In this document: piece by piece, positions 1 through 10,511 of the stretch
Position numbering within the stretch: the first letter of the stretch is position 1
Layout: each line of letters begins with the position of its first letter
Assembly: GCF_026914265.1 (NCBI RefSeq)
Contig: NC_069125.1
Coordinates: forward strand, 26,325,595 to 26,389,594
Direction: 5' to 3'
Length of the DNA: 64,000 nt
From: Mya arenaria
Taxonomy: Eukaryota > Mollusca > Bivalvia > Myida > Myidae
Program-made: the position numbers and the translations under genes
The notes under the pieces: generated by a model
Told to the model about the DNA's origin: nothing
Database searches by the model: none
What the model saw: the letters and a program-made list of their open reading frames with translations, nothing else

Positions 1-481
1 TTATTTTCTAATGAAACTGCTGACTTGTATCAGTCTTTGGTCTGTATTGTGCATCTATTCACACATTTTGTTTGCTCTTTTAAGCAAACATTACAATAAT
101 TGCAAATTCTATAAGCAATTAAACAAAACTTACTGCACATAGGATGCAGAATGATGTTTTATTTAGTGTGCATATGATTTTCAGCTTATGGACAAGAAAA
201 CATATACTTTAACAATCACAGCAACACAATGAGATCCCAATTTTAAAGAAATAATGCCACCTTTCATTAATTCATTAATTCATTCTATCAATCATTCATA
301 TATATTCATTAATTCATTCATTTATTCAATTTATTCATTGAAAAACTTGACATTTCTCAAGGCAAAATAAATAAAAAGTGAGCAGCTTTCATAAAGAATA
401 GAGCCTTTTCCCTTAATGCATTAAAAAACACAACCTTAATACAGTATAAATGTTTTAAAAACCCTAATTTATTGCTTATTT

Positions 482-620
482 TAATAGCCAGCCTGGTTGC
501 TGTAGCCACAGAGGAATTTTCAAGGACAAGAACCAGTGCTGGTAAAACTGTGGTCTCTGTGGTTTTCCATACCGGCTCTCGGCAAGGATTTTCAAGAAAG
601 GAATACCATCTCCAAGTAAG
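482..620 (+). other. Exon-like segment of the macrosatellite unit (one per unit)
   Basis: In each unit a pyrimidine-rich tract ending in TTTTAATAG precedes an open stretch that closes at a good donor (CCAA then GTAAGA, near 614). A further strong acceptor (TTGCTTGCAG, near 921) follows. In unit 1 the open stretch sits in a 70-codon ORF (472-684) with no family resemblance. It could be an exon of a non-coding transcript or chance; the near-identity of units means conservation between them proves nothing. Confidence 0.25.
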
Positions 621-1875
621 AAGAAATTCTAAGCATGTCTGGTTTGAATGCTTGCAAAATGCATCTGGGTACTCAATAAGATGAGGTTTACCTTTGAGTT
701 GTTAAAAACTGATTGCAAAATGTCCAAAAGACTATATATTCTATTAAATTTGTCCTGAAAATCTTTGAATTCATGAACTTTTCTGCATATTTATCACATT
801 TATGACTATATTAAAGGTTGTGTATGCCTCAAATGAGTGTTTACAGGCCTTTTTCAAACTTTAACAGTAGTGGCAGATAGTTTTATTTGTGTAAAACATT
901 GCTTTTGTGTCTTGCTTGCAGATCATGATGTGCCAATAAGCTCCAGTTAGCTGCGGCCTTTTCCCCAGGCGGTAGTCCTGCAATCTGAATCCAGGAGATG
1001 CAGCTCTGAATCCAATATTTCAGAAGAATGAAGATGTTAGTCAACTCTGTAGTGCTTGTTTGTGTGTAAATGATTCCAATGAGTGAGATTTATAGCAAAT
1101 CAGGTGTAAATAAGCATCTTATAGACAATAGTGAAGTGCTGTACTCTGAATTTAATGCCAAATCTAGCCTTCAAAACAGATTCTTAAAGTAATTTTTTTT
1201 TAAAAATGGGCATAATAATGCTATCTCTGCATTTTCTACATCATGTAGCCACCTCATACATGAAAACACTAGCAGTTGTCATGAATCTTTAAGTTTTGGT
1301 GTGTTTTTTGCCATTTCCTTTGTTGCGCCATTTGTCCCGGAAGCCAACAATTTGGCATATAGTGTTGTTTAGACTGTCTATTAACACATTATCACTAAAT
1401 TTCTTGTGTTAAACTGAACAGTTCTGTTACCTTTGTATATAAGTGGACCAGAAAAGCAAAATTTTGACAAGTTGAGGCATTTCAGTTGGGCTCTATGTCA
1501 TTTTTTATATAAAACACTAAGCCGATGAAGTGGAAAAACCTTATTTTGCTTAGAAAAAATCTTAAAAGAGTAGGCAGGCCAGTTTTGTGGTGCTGTTCTA
1601 TAGACACCATTAAAAGCTACAAGGAAAACTTTACTTGGTCAAATTATTCCAATGCATAAGGAAATAATGGCTCTTCAAAGGTTTGCGGCTTAACATTTGA
1701 GGGAAATGGCTGTTTCTGCTTTTTATGAAAATACCACAGGTGCTAATACTTGTCTCATTCATTTAGTGTTTGATATATCATTGCCAAACTTTCAGTATGT
1801 GTTGCATATAGCCTGAAGCTGAACTATAGGAGTTTTGAAGTCTGTTTCTGAAAAAATGTTGCTTAAATAGGCTCA

Positions 1876-2317
1876 AGACCACAGTTATCTGCCCCCCGTT
1901 GACCAAGATCCGGATGTGAATACAGAAACAAAGAGTGCTTGTGTTCAAGTATCAATATTTTATTAAAATTGAATGAAAAAGAAGCAAAAAATGTTCTTTT
2001 TGCAGAGAACTTGACTGAATTTGACACTCTATTGCAGAAATTGATAGTTTTCAATGTAAATATTGGAAAAATCATAGCTTGTGGAAGTCTGAAAATTAGT
2101 TGTTTGTAGCCGATTGACTCCCTGGCGGAAGGGTTATGTATTTGAACTCAATTTTGACAGTCGGGTCAATGGTCAACATGGTGTTTTCTTGTGATTATAT
2201 TTTGTGTCTTGAATTGTTCTAGAGATGCCATGTCCTTGTTTTTCAATTGGGGTGTGTATAAAGTCAAAAGCCAGGTTAGTGTCTATATGAAACATATAGT
2301 AAAAATAACTGTGGTCT
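1876..2317. repeat. Inverted-repeat-bounded segment inside the macrosatellite unit
   Basis: AGACCACAGTTAT at 1876-1888 is the exact reverse complement of ATAACTGTGGTCT at 2305-2317. The same pair occurs in every full unit. The roughly 440-bp segment could be an old MITE captured in the unit, because its ends are exactly where the unit 10 triplication breaks. No convincing target duplication is visible beyond a possible CA. Confidence 0.6.
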
Positions 2318-2677
2318 CACGCCTGATATAGAGGAAGCTTTTGGAGGGGTGGCCTATTTTAAATTGTTATAAATTCTTAATTTATACAGCTATCTGGTTG
2401 AAATTTGGCCAGTTGACAGTGCTTAGCCATAGAATATTGGTGTTTGAGTATGAAATGTGAAAATCTTATATTACATAATATAAATTAATAATATATAATT
2501 TTCTTATATATTTTTGACATTTTTAAAAAAAACTACTTTCACTTTCAATTTAATGTTTGGAAATAGTTCCAAATGATGGTAACTAATGAATGAAAGCCTC
2601 ACTTTCAATTCCAAAGTATAAATGGAGGGATTTTTTTAACATAGGAAGCAGACCCAGGAGGAACTGTCTGTTGAAGA

Positions 2678-2693
2678 CCCCCCCCCCCCCCCC
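2678..2693. repeat. Variable C run in the macrosatellite unit
   Basis: A run of C, 16 long here and 14 or 15 in the other units (near 12071, 14988, 17885, 20792, 23697, 26603, 29511, 32418 and 36212), then ACCAAGCTGCCCACC. The complementary G run could form a quadruplex. Length differences may be real slippage or sequencing error in a homopolymer. Confidence 0.8.
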
Positions 2694-4030
2694 ACCAAGC
2701 TGCCCACCAGAGGCCAAGCTGTACTTGGTGTTTGCCAACATGCTGTAATTTGTAAGTACTTCAAGATAATATATTAGAAAATGGTATCCAAACTGAAGTA
2801 CAAAGTGAGACAGTTTGGTCATAAAAGCCCATTGAGACTGTTTGTTCCATTCCTAAATGAATTTCTTTCATGTTGTCAATCATTTCTGATGTGGCTTTGA
2901 TAATAATATTATTTTCTAATGAAACTGCTGACTTGTATCAGTCTTTGGTCTGTATTGTGCATCTATTCACACATTTTGTTTGCTCTTTTAAGCAAACATT
3001 ACAATAATTGCAAATTCTATAAGCAATTAAACAAAACTTACTGCACATAGGATGCAGAATGATGTTTTATTTAGTGTGCATATGATTTTCAGCTTATGGA
3101 CAAGAAAACATATACTTTAACAATCACAGCAACACAATGAGATCCCAATTTTAAAGAAATAATGCCACCTTTCATTAATTCATTAATTCATTCTATCAAT
3201 CATTCATATATATTCATTAATTCATTCATTTATTCAATTTATTCATTGAAAAACTTGACATTTCTCAAGGCAAAATAAATAAAAAGTGAGCAGCTTTCAT
3301 AAAGAATAGAGCCTTTTCCCTTAATGCATTAAAAAACACAACCTTAATACAGTATAAATGTTTTAAAAACCCTAATTTATTGCTTATTTTAATAGCCAGC
3401 CTGGTTGCTGTAGCCACAGAGGAATTTTCAAGGACAAGAACCAGTGCTGGTAAAACTGTGGTCTCTGTGGTTTTCCATACCGGCTCTCGGCAAGGATTTT
3501 CAAGAAAGGAATACCATCTCCAAGTAAGAAGAAATTCTAAGCATGTCTGGTTTGAATGCTTGCAAAATGCATCTGGGTACTCAATAAGATGAGGTTTACC
3601 TTTGAGTTGTTAAAAACTGATTGCAAAATGTCCAAAAGACTATATATTCTATTAAATTTGTCCTGAAAATCTTTGAATTCATGAACTTTTCTGCATATTT
3701 ATCACATTTATGACTATATTAAAGGTTGTGTATGCCTCAAATGAGTGTTTACAGGCCTTTTTCAAACTTTAACAGTAGTGGCAGATAGTTTTATTTGTGT
3801 AAAACATTGCTTTTGTGTCTTGCTTGCAGATCATGATGTGCCAATAAGCTCCAGTTAGCTGCGGCCTTTTCCCCAGGCGGTAGTCCTGCAATCTGAATCC
3901 AGGAGATGCAGCTCTGAATCCAATATTTCAGAAGAATGAAGATGTTAGTCAACTCTGTAGTACTTGTTTGTGTGTAAATGATTCCAATGAGTGAGATTTA
4001 TAGCAAATCAGGTGTAAATAAGTATCTTAT

Positions 4031-4047
4031 TGTCCTTTCCGATAACT
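4031..4047 (+). repeat. ISL2EU left terminal inverted repeat
   Basis: TGTCCTTTCCGATAACT, identical to the reverse complement of 10495-10511. The next bases (CGATTATCTTTCCCTGA) still resemble the other end (TGGTTACTTCCCCTGA). Confidence 0.95.
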
Positions 4048-4149
4048 CGATTATCTTTCCCTGAATACTCTTCAAGTGGGCATGCGCAAAAAGCGGAAAT
4101 TTACTTCCGGGGACTACACAAACCAGGAAGTAAACAGCAACAAGTGAAA

Positions 4150-6166
4150 ATGGAAAGTAAAGATTCAAAACTAATAAAGAAAACGGGCAGGAAAACCCCT
4201 AAGTACTGTTGTATTTGTAAAGGAATTTACAGAGGAAAGGTTATTGATGGGAGAAAAGTGTCATTGCACCGTTTTCCTCAGAACAAACGTTTAAAACGTG
4301 TGTGGGTGCAGCGATGTAAAACGGTCATGAGATCGTTCCAGTGGAATGAACACAGACGATTGTGTAGTGAGCATTTTGTTGGCTTCAGAGGACCTTCATT
4401 CCAGCATACACTTCCATCTATGTTTCCAACTGAGACTGGTGCTACCAAAACCTTCCAGCCAACGGTATTTTTTATTTCTTATATTAGTTTAAGTTCTTCC
4501 TTACATGCACCTCAAAATGAATTATGTTATATCAACGGTGCTTAAAAACAATGTCACAGCACTTATTTGTAAATTTTGTAATTTAAGAAATGATTAAAGA
4601 ATTGTTTTCAAATACAGCCTGGAAAAATGTGTACCATATAGCCTGGCAGATTTTGTACTAAAACATTTATCTTATACAGTTTCATTTGCAATTTCAGCTC
4701 CTTGATGAAGACGTAGGTGATGATGATGATGGTGATACGGTCAATGACGATTTAGACCTAGAACTGTCAAATGATGATAGTATACAGCCACAACTGTCAT
4801 TTGTATCCCCTTCCGGGCATGCCATTGATACCTCTGTCCACCTGCATGATTACTGCATGGGACCAGTACTACAGCCACAGAATCAGTCCTTTAGGTATTG
4901 TTCAATATATATATATATTGCTTCTTGTGCTATGAAATCGATCTGATAAGTTAATTACTTCTGATCATTTTTCTTCATTCTTTAACAAAAATAGGAAAAT
5001 TTAAGTGTTTGTAAATGTTTAAGGCCAAAAAAACAAACATTTGGTTAGGGTTACCAGACTGTACATGTAAGATGTGGTAAATGGGTACATGATCAATTTG
5101 TATATGTTTCAGATGTTGTGGCACACAGACTGAGAACAACTGTGCAGTGATGGAAGTACAAACTGAAGAAAGTTTCCTGGGAAAAACAGCAGACTTCAGT
5201 TCACAAACAGAACATTCTACTAGAGACTTTGGTGTACAATGTCAGCTACCTATGCTCACATATGATGACGTAAAATACAATGACGATTTGGTCAGTTTTT
5301 ACACCGGAATCCCTAATCGAGTTGTGTTTGAAGCTTTGTTTGATGAAATCAAGGATGAAGCTGAAGTGCGGACATCAAGGCGGAAACTTAACTATAAAGA
5401 TTCAGATGGAGGACGGCCAAGAACTCTAAGTGTTCTGGATGAATTTTTCATGGTGCTGATGCGCCTACGTCTAGGTCTGTTATTTGAAGATCTAGGTACT
5501 AGGTTTTGCATATCCACTTCACAATGTAGTGACATTGTTGAAAGATGGATCAACTATTTACATGTACAATTATCCTTTCTTGTTCAATGGCCATCTCGTG
5601 AGGTAGTGAAAAATAACATGCCTGAACAATTTAAAGAGAAATATTCTAACACTAGAATTATTATCGACTGCACTGAAATTTACAGTGAAACATCCAGTTC
5701 TCTTTCTTTGAAAAGTTTAATGTACAGTGATTACAAGTCTCACATGACTCATAAGATTTTGGTGGGTATAAGCCCAAATGGTGTTGTAACTTTTGTTTCT
5801 GACTGTTGGGTGGGCTGTACCAGTGACAAGAAACTCACAGAAAAATGTGGACTCTTGGACTTGCTTGAAGAAGGAGACGCCATAATGGTTGATAAGGGTT
5901 TCACTATTACAGACCTTACTACTCCAAGAGGCATTCATCTCATTATTCCACCATTTAAACAGAAAGGAAAACAATTCTCTAAACGTGAGGTTCTCCTTAC
6001 AAAAGATATTGCAAGTTTACGAATACATGTTGAAAGGCAAATGGAGAGAATCAAGAACTTTCGAATATTGCATGGCAATATTCCTATAACACAGTCAAGG
6101 AGAATTTCTAAAGTGTTCAAAATATGCACATATTTGACAAATCTATGGCCACCACTTGTTCAATAA
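4150..6166 (+). CDS. ISL2EU transposase: THAP zinc finger plus DDE_Tnp_4 domain, three exons
   Basis: Cuts and rejoins the element's ends. I place exons at 4150-4464, 4698-4894 and 5113-6166. All four splice sites are GT/AG and the phases match (0, then 2), giving 521 residues with no internal stop. Residues 1-105 hold a THAP DNA-binding domain: CCIC early, LHRFP, then CSEHF and LPSMFP. Next comes an acidic linker (DVGDDDDGD), then a helix-turn-helix-like segment beginning GGRPRTLSVLDEF. The DDE_Tnp_4 nuclease follows, with likely catalytic Asp in IIIDCTEIY, Asp in IMVDKGF and Glu in HVERQMERIKNF. The ATG at 4150 is preferred because it directly precedes the THAP domain. An AATAAA signal lies at 6487. 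It looks functional. Confidence 0.9.
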
Positions 6167-6486
6167 TAACTCATGTGTCAATGAAAGCGTTTGTATATAT
6201 CAAGCATTAGATTTAGGGATAAAAACTTGTATACTTCTAACTAGAACAATGAAATTACAATTTTGTTTTAAAATCATTTTTTCGAGCAAGTTATATGATA
6301 ACATATGAGATTACACATTTGATTCAGGTTTGACAAAAATGGATAAGGAAATATGCTCATGTGAATGGATTTCAAGATTTGATTTGAAACATGTATGCAT
6401 TAACTGATCAATTTATTGATATAATTTTTTGTTTGTGAAACATCTGCTTTGTATTTTGTGGTTTTATTATTTGTAACATTTCTAAG

Positions 6487-6492
6487 AATAAA
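6487..6492 (+). terminator. Probable polyadenylation signal of the ISL2EU transposase gene
   Basis: AATAAA about 320 bases after the transposase stop codon, still inside the element and ahead of the nested MITE. Confidence 0.5.
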
Positions 6493-6767
6493 AGTCAAAG
6501 ATCACTTATTAAGTTTGGCTCTGAAATGAGTTTTTTTTTATTTGCCATGTGTAATTGATCTACCACGTACTTCAAATCATTAGTATTGAATTGCTTAAAG
6601 GATTTTTCAGTATGAACCATTTTCATATCAGTTTCATAATTGAACTAAGTGGAAATAAGAATAGGCAAGAGTGCCATAGATCAAACTGAAATGCCCGACA
6701 AATGTTAACTTTAAGATACATTAGATTAAAAAAACTAGCCCCATGCTAAATATGTCCCAATGTTTAA

Positions 6768-7263
6768 AGGGACTGTACACCAGATTGGCACCAATAAAGT
6801 TTTTTTCTGTAACAAATCTCAGGACAAATTATTTAATAAAATGTTTTACTCTTCTGATATGATAATGGTAAAGAAATACCAAAATGTAAAAGAAAATTGA
6901 GCTATGGATTGAACTAGTGTCACCAAAATAGCTGTCCAGTGTTGTATCCACTTTGCTACGAAGGCTTATCCGAAACCATATGAATGCTTAAGCTAATATA
7001 CCTTACTTGGTTATATCCCATGATATCATCAACTAGCAAATCACGCATAAGAATGAATTCTACTAGGTATACATACCCAGTAAAAAAAAATTAATGGAGA
7101 AATATGGAAAAAATAATGCGAAAATAAATTAATTGTATACTACGGTATGTGGTACTTCAGTTAGTTAGTTTCAATGCATTGTACACATTGATACCAAGTT
7201 TATGTCAGTTTTTGACAAGTTTCTTTTTTTTTTCGATATTTCATCACACGGTGTATAGCCCCT
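6768..7263. mobile_element. TTAA-target MITE nested in the ISL2EU element
   Basis: A 496-bp non-coding insert with inverted ends AGGGACTGTACACC and GGTGTATAGCCCCT (12 of 14 bases pair). It is bounded by TTAA at 6764-6767 and 7264-7267. TTAA duplications are typical of piggyBac and Kolobok elements, so it is probably moved by one of those transposases. It lies between the convergent 3' ends of the two ISL2EU genes and disrupts neither. Confidence 0.75.
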
Positions 7264-7702
7264 TTAAGTTTTGCACCCTGCAAACATAAGAAAGTAACAC
7301 TCATTTGTTGTTTTTAATTAGCAAGTCAGAAAAGGAGAACAACTCGACAGTCTTGAGTTATGGGCCGTGCAGTAGCTACATGCAAACCAATATTCAATTG
7401 AACATCTTCAATTGTTTTAGAGTAAAACTCAGCTACTTCTTTAAACAATGGCAATATAAACGCTATCACTATCCTGCACACAAAATGCAATAATAACACA
7501 CTTGAAAGGTTAAACATATGTCCATTTATTAAGCTCAGAAATACATCCCTGAAAACTAGATAAATGGAAAGGAAAAGTAGAAAAGGTCAAACATAAAACA
7601 AGGAAATAATTAAAGTAGATTTACAGCATCGCATAATCACAATATGTTGACAAAAGTACACATACTTTCAAAATACTGCCCAAAATTTAGATTTACAACT
7701 TT

Positions 7703-7708
7703 TTTATT
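7703..7708 (-). terminator. Possible polyadenylation signal of the YqaJ gene
   Basis: AATAAA on the minus strand about 160 bases past the stop codon at 7868. Another lies at 7525-7530. Confidence 0.35.
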
Positions 7709-7867
7709 CATGGTTTCAAATTATAGTAACAATACAGTCATTTTGGAGTTTCATTTTGAATATAGTTATGAAAATAACTGAAAGCAAACAAGATATTCAC
7801 ATAAATTGCCATTATTGATCATTCAAATGTACATGTATAAACAACACATAACTAGACGATGTACAAA

Positions 7868-10426
7868 TCAATTGAACAGACTCATTCCCCTTTTAACACG
7901 TTGTGCGTACAGTTCAGGAATGTATGATTCAAGGCAAAATCTGTCAAGTTGACACAACATTTTCAGCCAAAATGATTCACAAAATGCAATTCTCTGTATA
8001 GAAAGACCTACACATGTCCAAACTACAAAATCACACCATTTCCTCCCGGTGATTCCCATCTGCCCTTGGACCTGGTAGTAATATTTGTGTGTTTCCTTGA
8101 GTAACACCTTGCCATTCTCTAACTGACAAAAAAAATCATTGTCTTCACAGCATTCCTCAGGCGTTTGCATCCTCCATTTCTTAGAGGCAGGACACTTAAT
8201 CTCAACCAGACCAACACTTTCTGTACAATGTGAACAGAACACAAGCCCATCTGGACTGGCACCAAGGTAGGGTCTGTCGGCACATACAACTAGACCACTG
8301 TCTTTAACTGCTAGTCCTTTGTGGTCAGTTTGCATTGCTTTCGCATACATTCTCTTTGCAGCCTTCTCATGTTTAATTCCATATTCTGTGTACTTGCTTG
8401 TGAAATTGGAATACAACATCTGCCGCAGGAGTCCGTCAGGTTCAGTTGATTCTTTCCTACGACAGATGCTGCCAAAGTTTGAAGCTGTTAGGCGTTCTTT
8501 TCTGGCCTCTTGCCATTTCCCACTTTTTTGGCCCCTTGTTAAGATTTCAGTTAATTGAATTTCTTCAGCGCTTTGCTTCAAAGAGTCAAAATGATCCAAA
8601 AACACTGTCTTACTAGAACTGTCCCTCAAGTTTACACTATCATGGTAGTTGAATGGCACAGAATGTAACACAGGGAGATCTGGTTCATTTTCAGTTGTTT
8701 CAATTTCAAAGTTTTTTAACCAGCCTACATTCAACTTCGAACCAACCAGTTTCTGCCTAAATCTGTCAATGTTAACAGTGCATCCATTGATAGAGTTCAG
8801 TTCATGGTTTTTGTTTACAGAAACTTTACGTACTGACACGTTGTACAGTTTCTTCTTTGAGAACATAAGATCTTCAGATTTCCTAGGCGACAGCTTACGT
8901 TTCCGTGGTGCAGACAGCATGCTGAAGTTGTTCCAGGCACAGGGTTTGGATGTTGGAGCAAGGGTTTTTTTTACGCGTCAGGTCTTCAAGTCCATACAGC
9001 AGGGCACCAATATGGTTGCAGCATTCACCTTCACTAGATGAAAATAAAAAAATTCATTTACATGTGTGCCTTTTTACTTGTTATACTTACATGTATATTC
9101 CAAAACATTAAAGTTTGAAAATGGAGGTGAATACACAGTATTTTACACTTAGTATTTCCTGGTAGGCCATGAACATACAAAACACAAACAGTGCCATAAG
9201 TAAACACCAACACGGTGAAGGGAGTTCATTGAATCAATACATAAGCTCGCCTGTTCTTTCATTCAGAAAAAAATAGCAAAACTCAGCTAACCATGAAAGC
9301 CAAAATTATGACAGTTATAACATGTGCTTTTTTGTCTCTTGTAACAAGTGTACCAAGTTTGATAAGAAGATATGAAATAGTTTGAAGAATGCCCCAAGTT
9401 TAAGTATTTGATAATACTGACAAAATAGCCTAGCGTGTGTGGGTTTGACACCTTTCATCAATGCAGATCAGAGACTTTGATTTATCACAAATTAATTCAA
9501 CTTACCCAGCTGGACAGTTGCAGAACGCGGAGTGTATGCAGCCAGTCACTTTCGACAGAAGGATCCAGGGTTGGTACTCTGGTGACTTTCTTTTGTCTGC
9601 AGTTGGAAATGATGGCAGCACGGAAGCTTGAACATAACAGTGGCTGCACTCTTCGCTTATGAGATGGACCTGAAGAATAAATTATAAATAATATTTTAAT
9701 TTAAATGACAATAAATAAACAACATACATCATAGAACATATGAAAATTGTACAAAATACATTATTTTTTTTAAAATTAAGATAAGTATATAGTCAGTGTG
9801 GTTCGACACATACATGTGCTTGCATCCACCACACCCCCCTTAATTGTGGCTAGCCCCGCCTACATAAAAATGTTGAGTACATTTTTCACACCAAATTATT
9901 TTTATGTCCAAGTCAAAATAGTCCCCTTGAGCTAATTATATAACTAGATGAAGTAAACATGGCAGAAAAAACAGCCTCAGACTTATTATAAACTCACTAT
10001 TTGACATACCTCAACTTTCTGTACATGTCCGTCCACATAATAAGTCCTCGCCTTCAATTGACGTTTCGAGTCTCTTTTCAGTACAATGTAGTTGTATATA
10101 TCCTTTTCCTCTACAGCAGGAAACAGATCAATAGTGGACTTCCATGCCTTCAGTGTTGATGGCGGTGGAAGACCCTCGCCACATGGGAGGATAAAGCGTT
10201 CGGTTGCTCTTCTCTCTCTTTCTTCCCGATCTCTCTCCTCCAGCACGCGTTTGTCAGTTATAGAAAGTCTATATGCGCCTTTTATCCTCTCAATCAATTC
10301 GCATTTAAGACCTGATACATTCAATTTCCGGTTCGCAAGGTATCTTTTCAAATCGACGACCTTAAATGGTGTCAACTCATTGTTATTCATACACGCCCCA
10401 GTGATCTCATTGTCTACGTCGGCCAT
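7868..10426 (-). CDS. ISL2EU accessory nuclease: SAP, SWIM zinc finger and YqaJ domain, three exons
   Basis: Minus-strand gene with exons 10426-10010, 9669-9506 and 9033-7868. Splice sites are GT/AG and the first two junctions are in phase. Residues 1-139 contain a SAP-type DNA-binding helix pair (VDLKRYLANRKLNVSGLK). Exon 2 ends in CNCPAG and joins EGECCNHIGALLYGL, which forms a CxC...CxH SWIM zinc finger. The YqaJ-like recombinase/nuclease domain follows with YGIKHEKAA, LGASPDGLV and GLVEIKCP, the expected Glu, Asp and Glu-x-Lys metal-binding residues. The reading frame shifts by one at an A8 run (8964-8971 on the plus strand) between SWIM finger and nuclease, so the copy is either frame-broken or has a one-base homopolymer sequencing error. 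The predicted length is near 580 residues. Its exact role in transposition is not established. Confidence 0.85.
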
Positions 10427-10494
10427 CTTGCAAAATGTATTCCCCGGAAGTAGGAAATGGAGTAGCCTCCCTTAGAAATCAGGGGAAGTAACCA

Positions 10495-10511
10495 AGTTAT
10501 CGGAAAGGACA
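10495..10511 (-). repeat. ISL2EU right terminal inverted repeat
   Basis: Exact reverse complement of the left end, followed directly by the second AT of the target duplication and then normal macrosatellite sequence. Confidence 0.95.

Larger units (their letters stand above)
1..2908. repeat. Macrosatellite unit 1
   Basis: Uninterrupted 2908-bp unit. It has 9 T in the T run near 1193 and 16 C in the C run near 2678. It carries the majority allele at the two sites that separate units 6-9 from the rest. Confidence 0.95.
4031..10511. mobile_element. Complete ISL2EU DNA transposon
   Basis: A 6481-bp element interrupts macrosatellite unit 2. Its ends are perfect 17-bp inverted repeats, TGTCCTTTCCGATAACT, with imperfect pairing for about 16 bases more. 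It is flanked by a 2-bp AT duplication (4029-4030 and 10512-10513); the empty site is seen in every other unit. It carries two convergent genes, a THAP-DDE transposase and a YqaJ-type nuclease. Two-base duplications plus a transposase and YqaJ gene pair are the recognised features of ISL2EU elements, part of the PIF/Harbinger-related (PHIS) group. A 496-bp MITE is nested between the genes. Perfect ends and an open transposase suggest a young insertion. Confidence 0.93.

Noticed and set aside
472-684. 70-codon ORF repeated in each macrosatellite unit, and similar ones on the other strand
   Set aside because: They resemble no family, begin at non-ATG codons in places, and their conservation only reflects near-identity of the units. 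Unit 11 lacks this ORF.
8649-9041. 130-codon plus-strand ORF
   Set aside because: It is the shadow of the YqaJ gene on the opposite strand.
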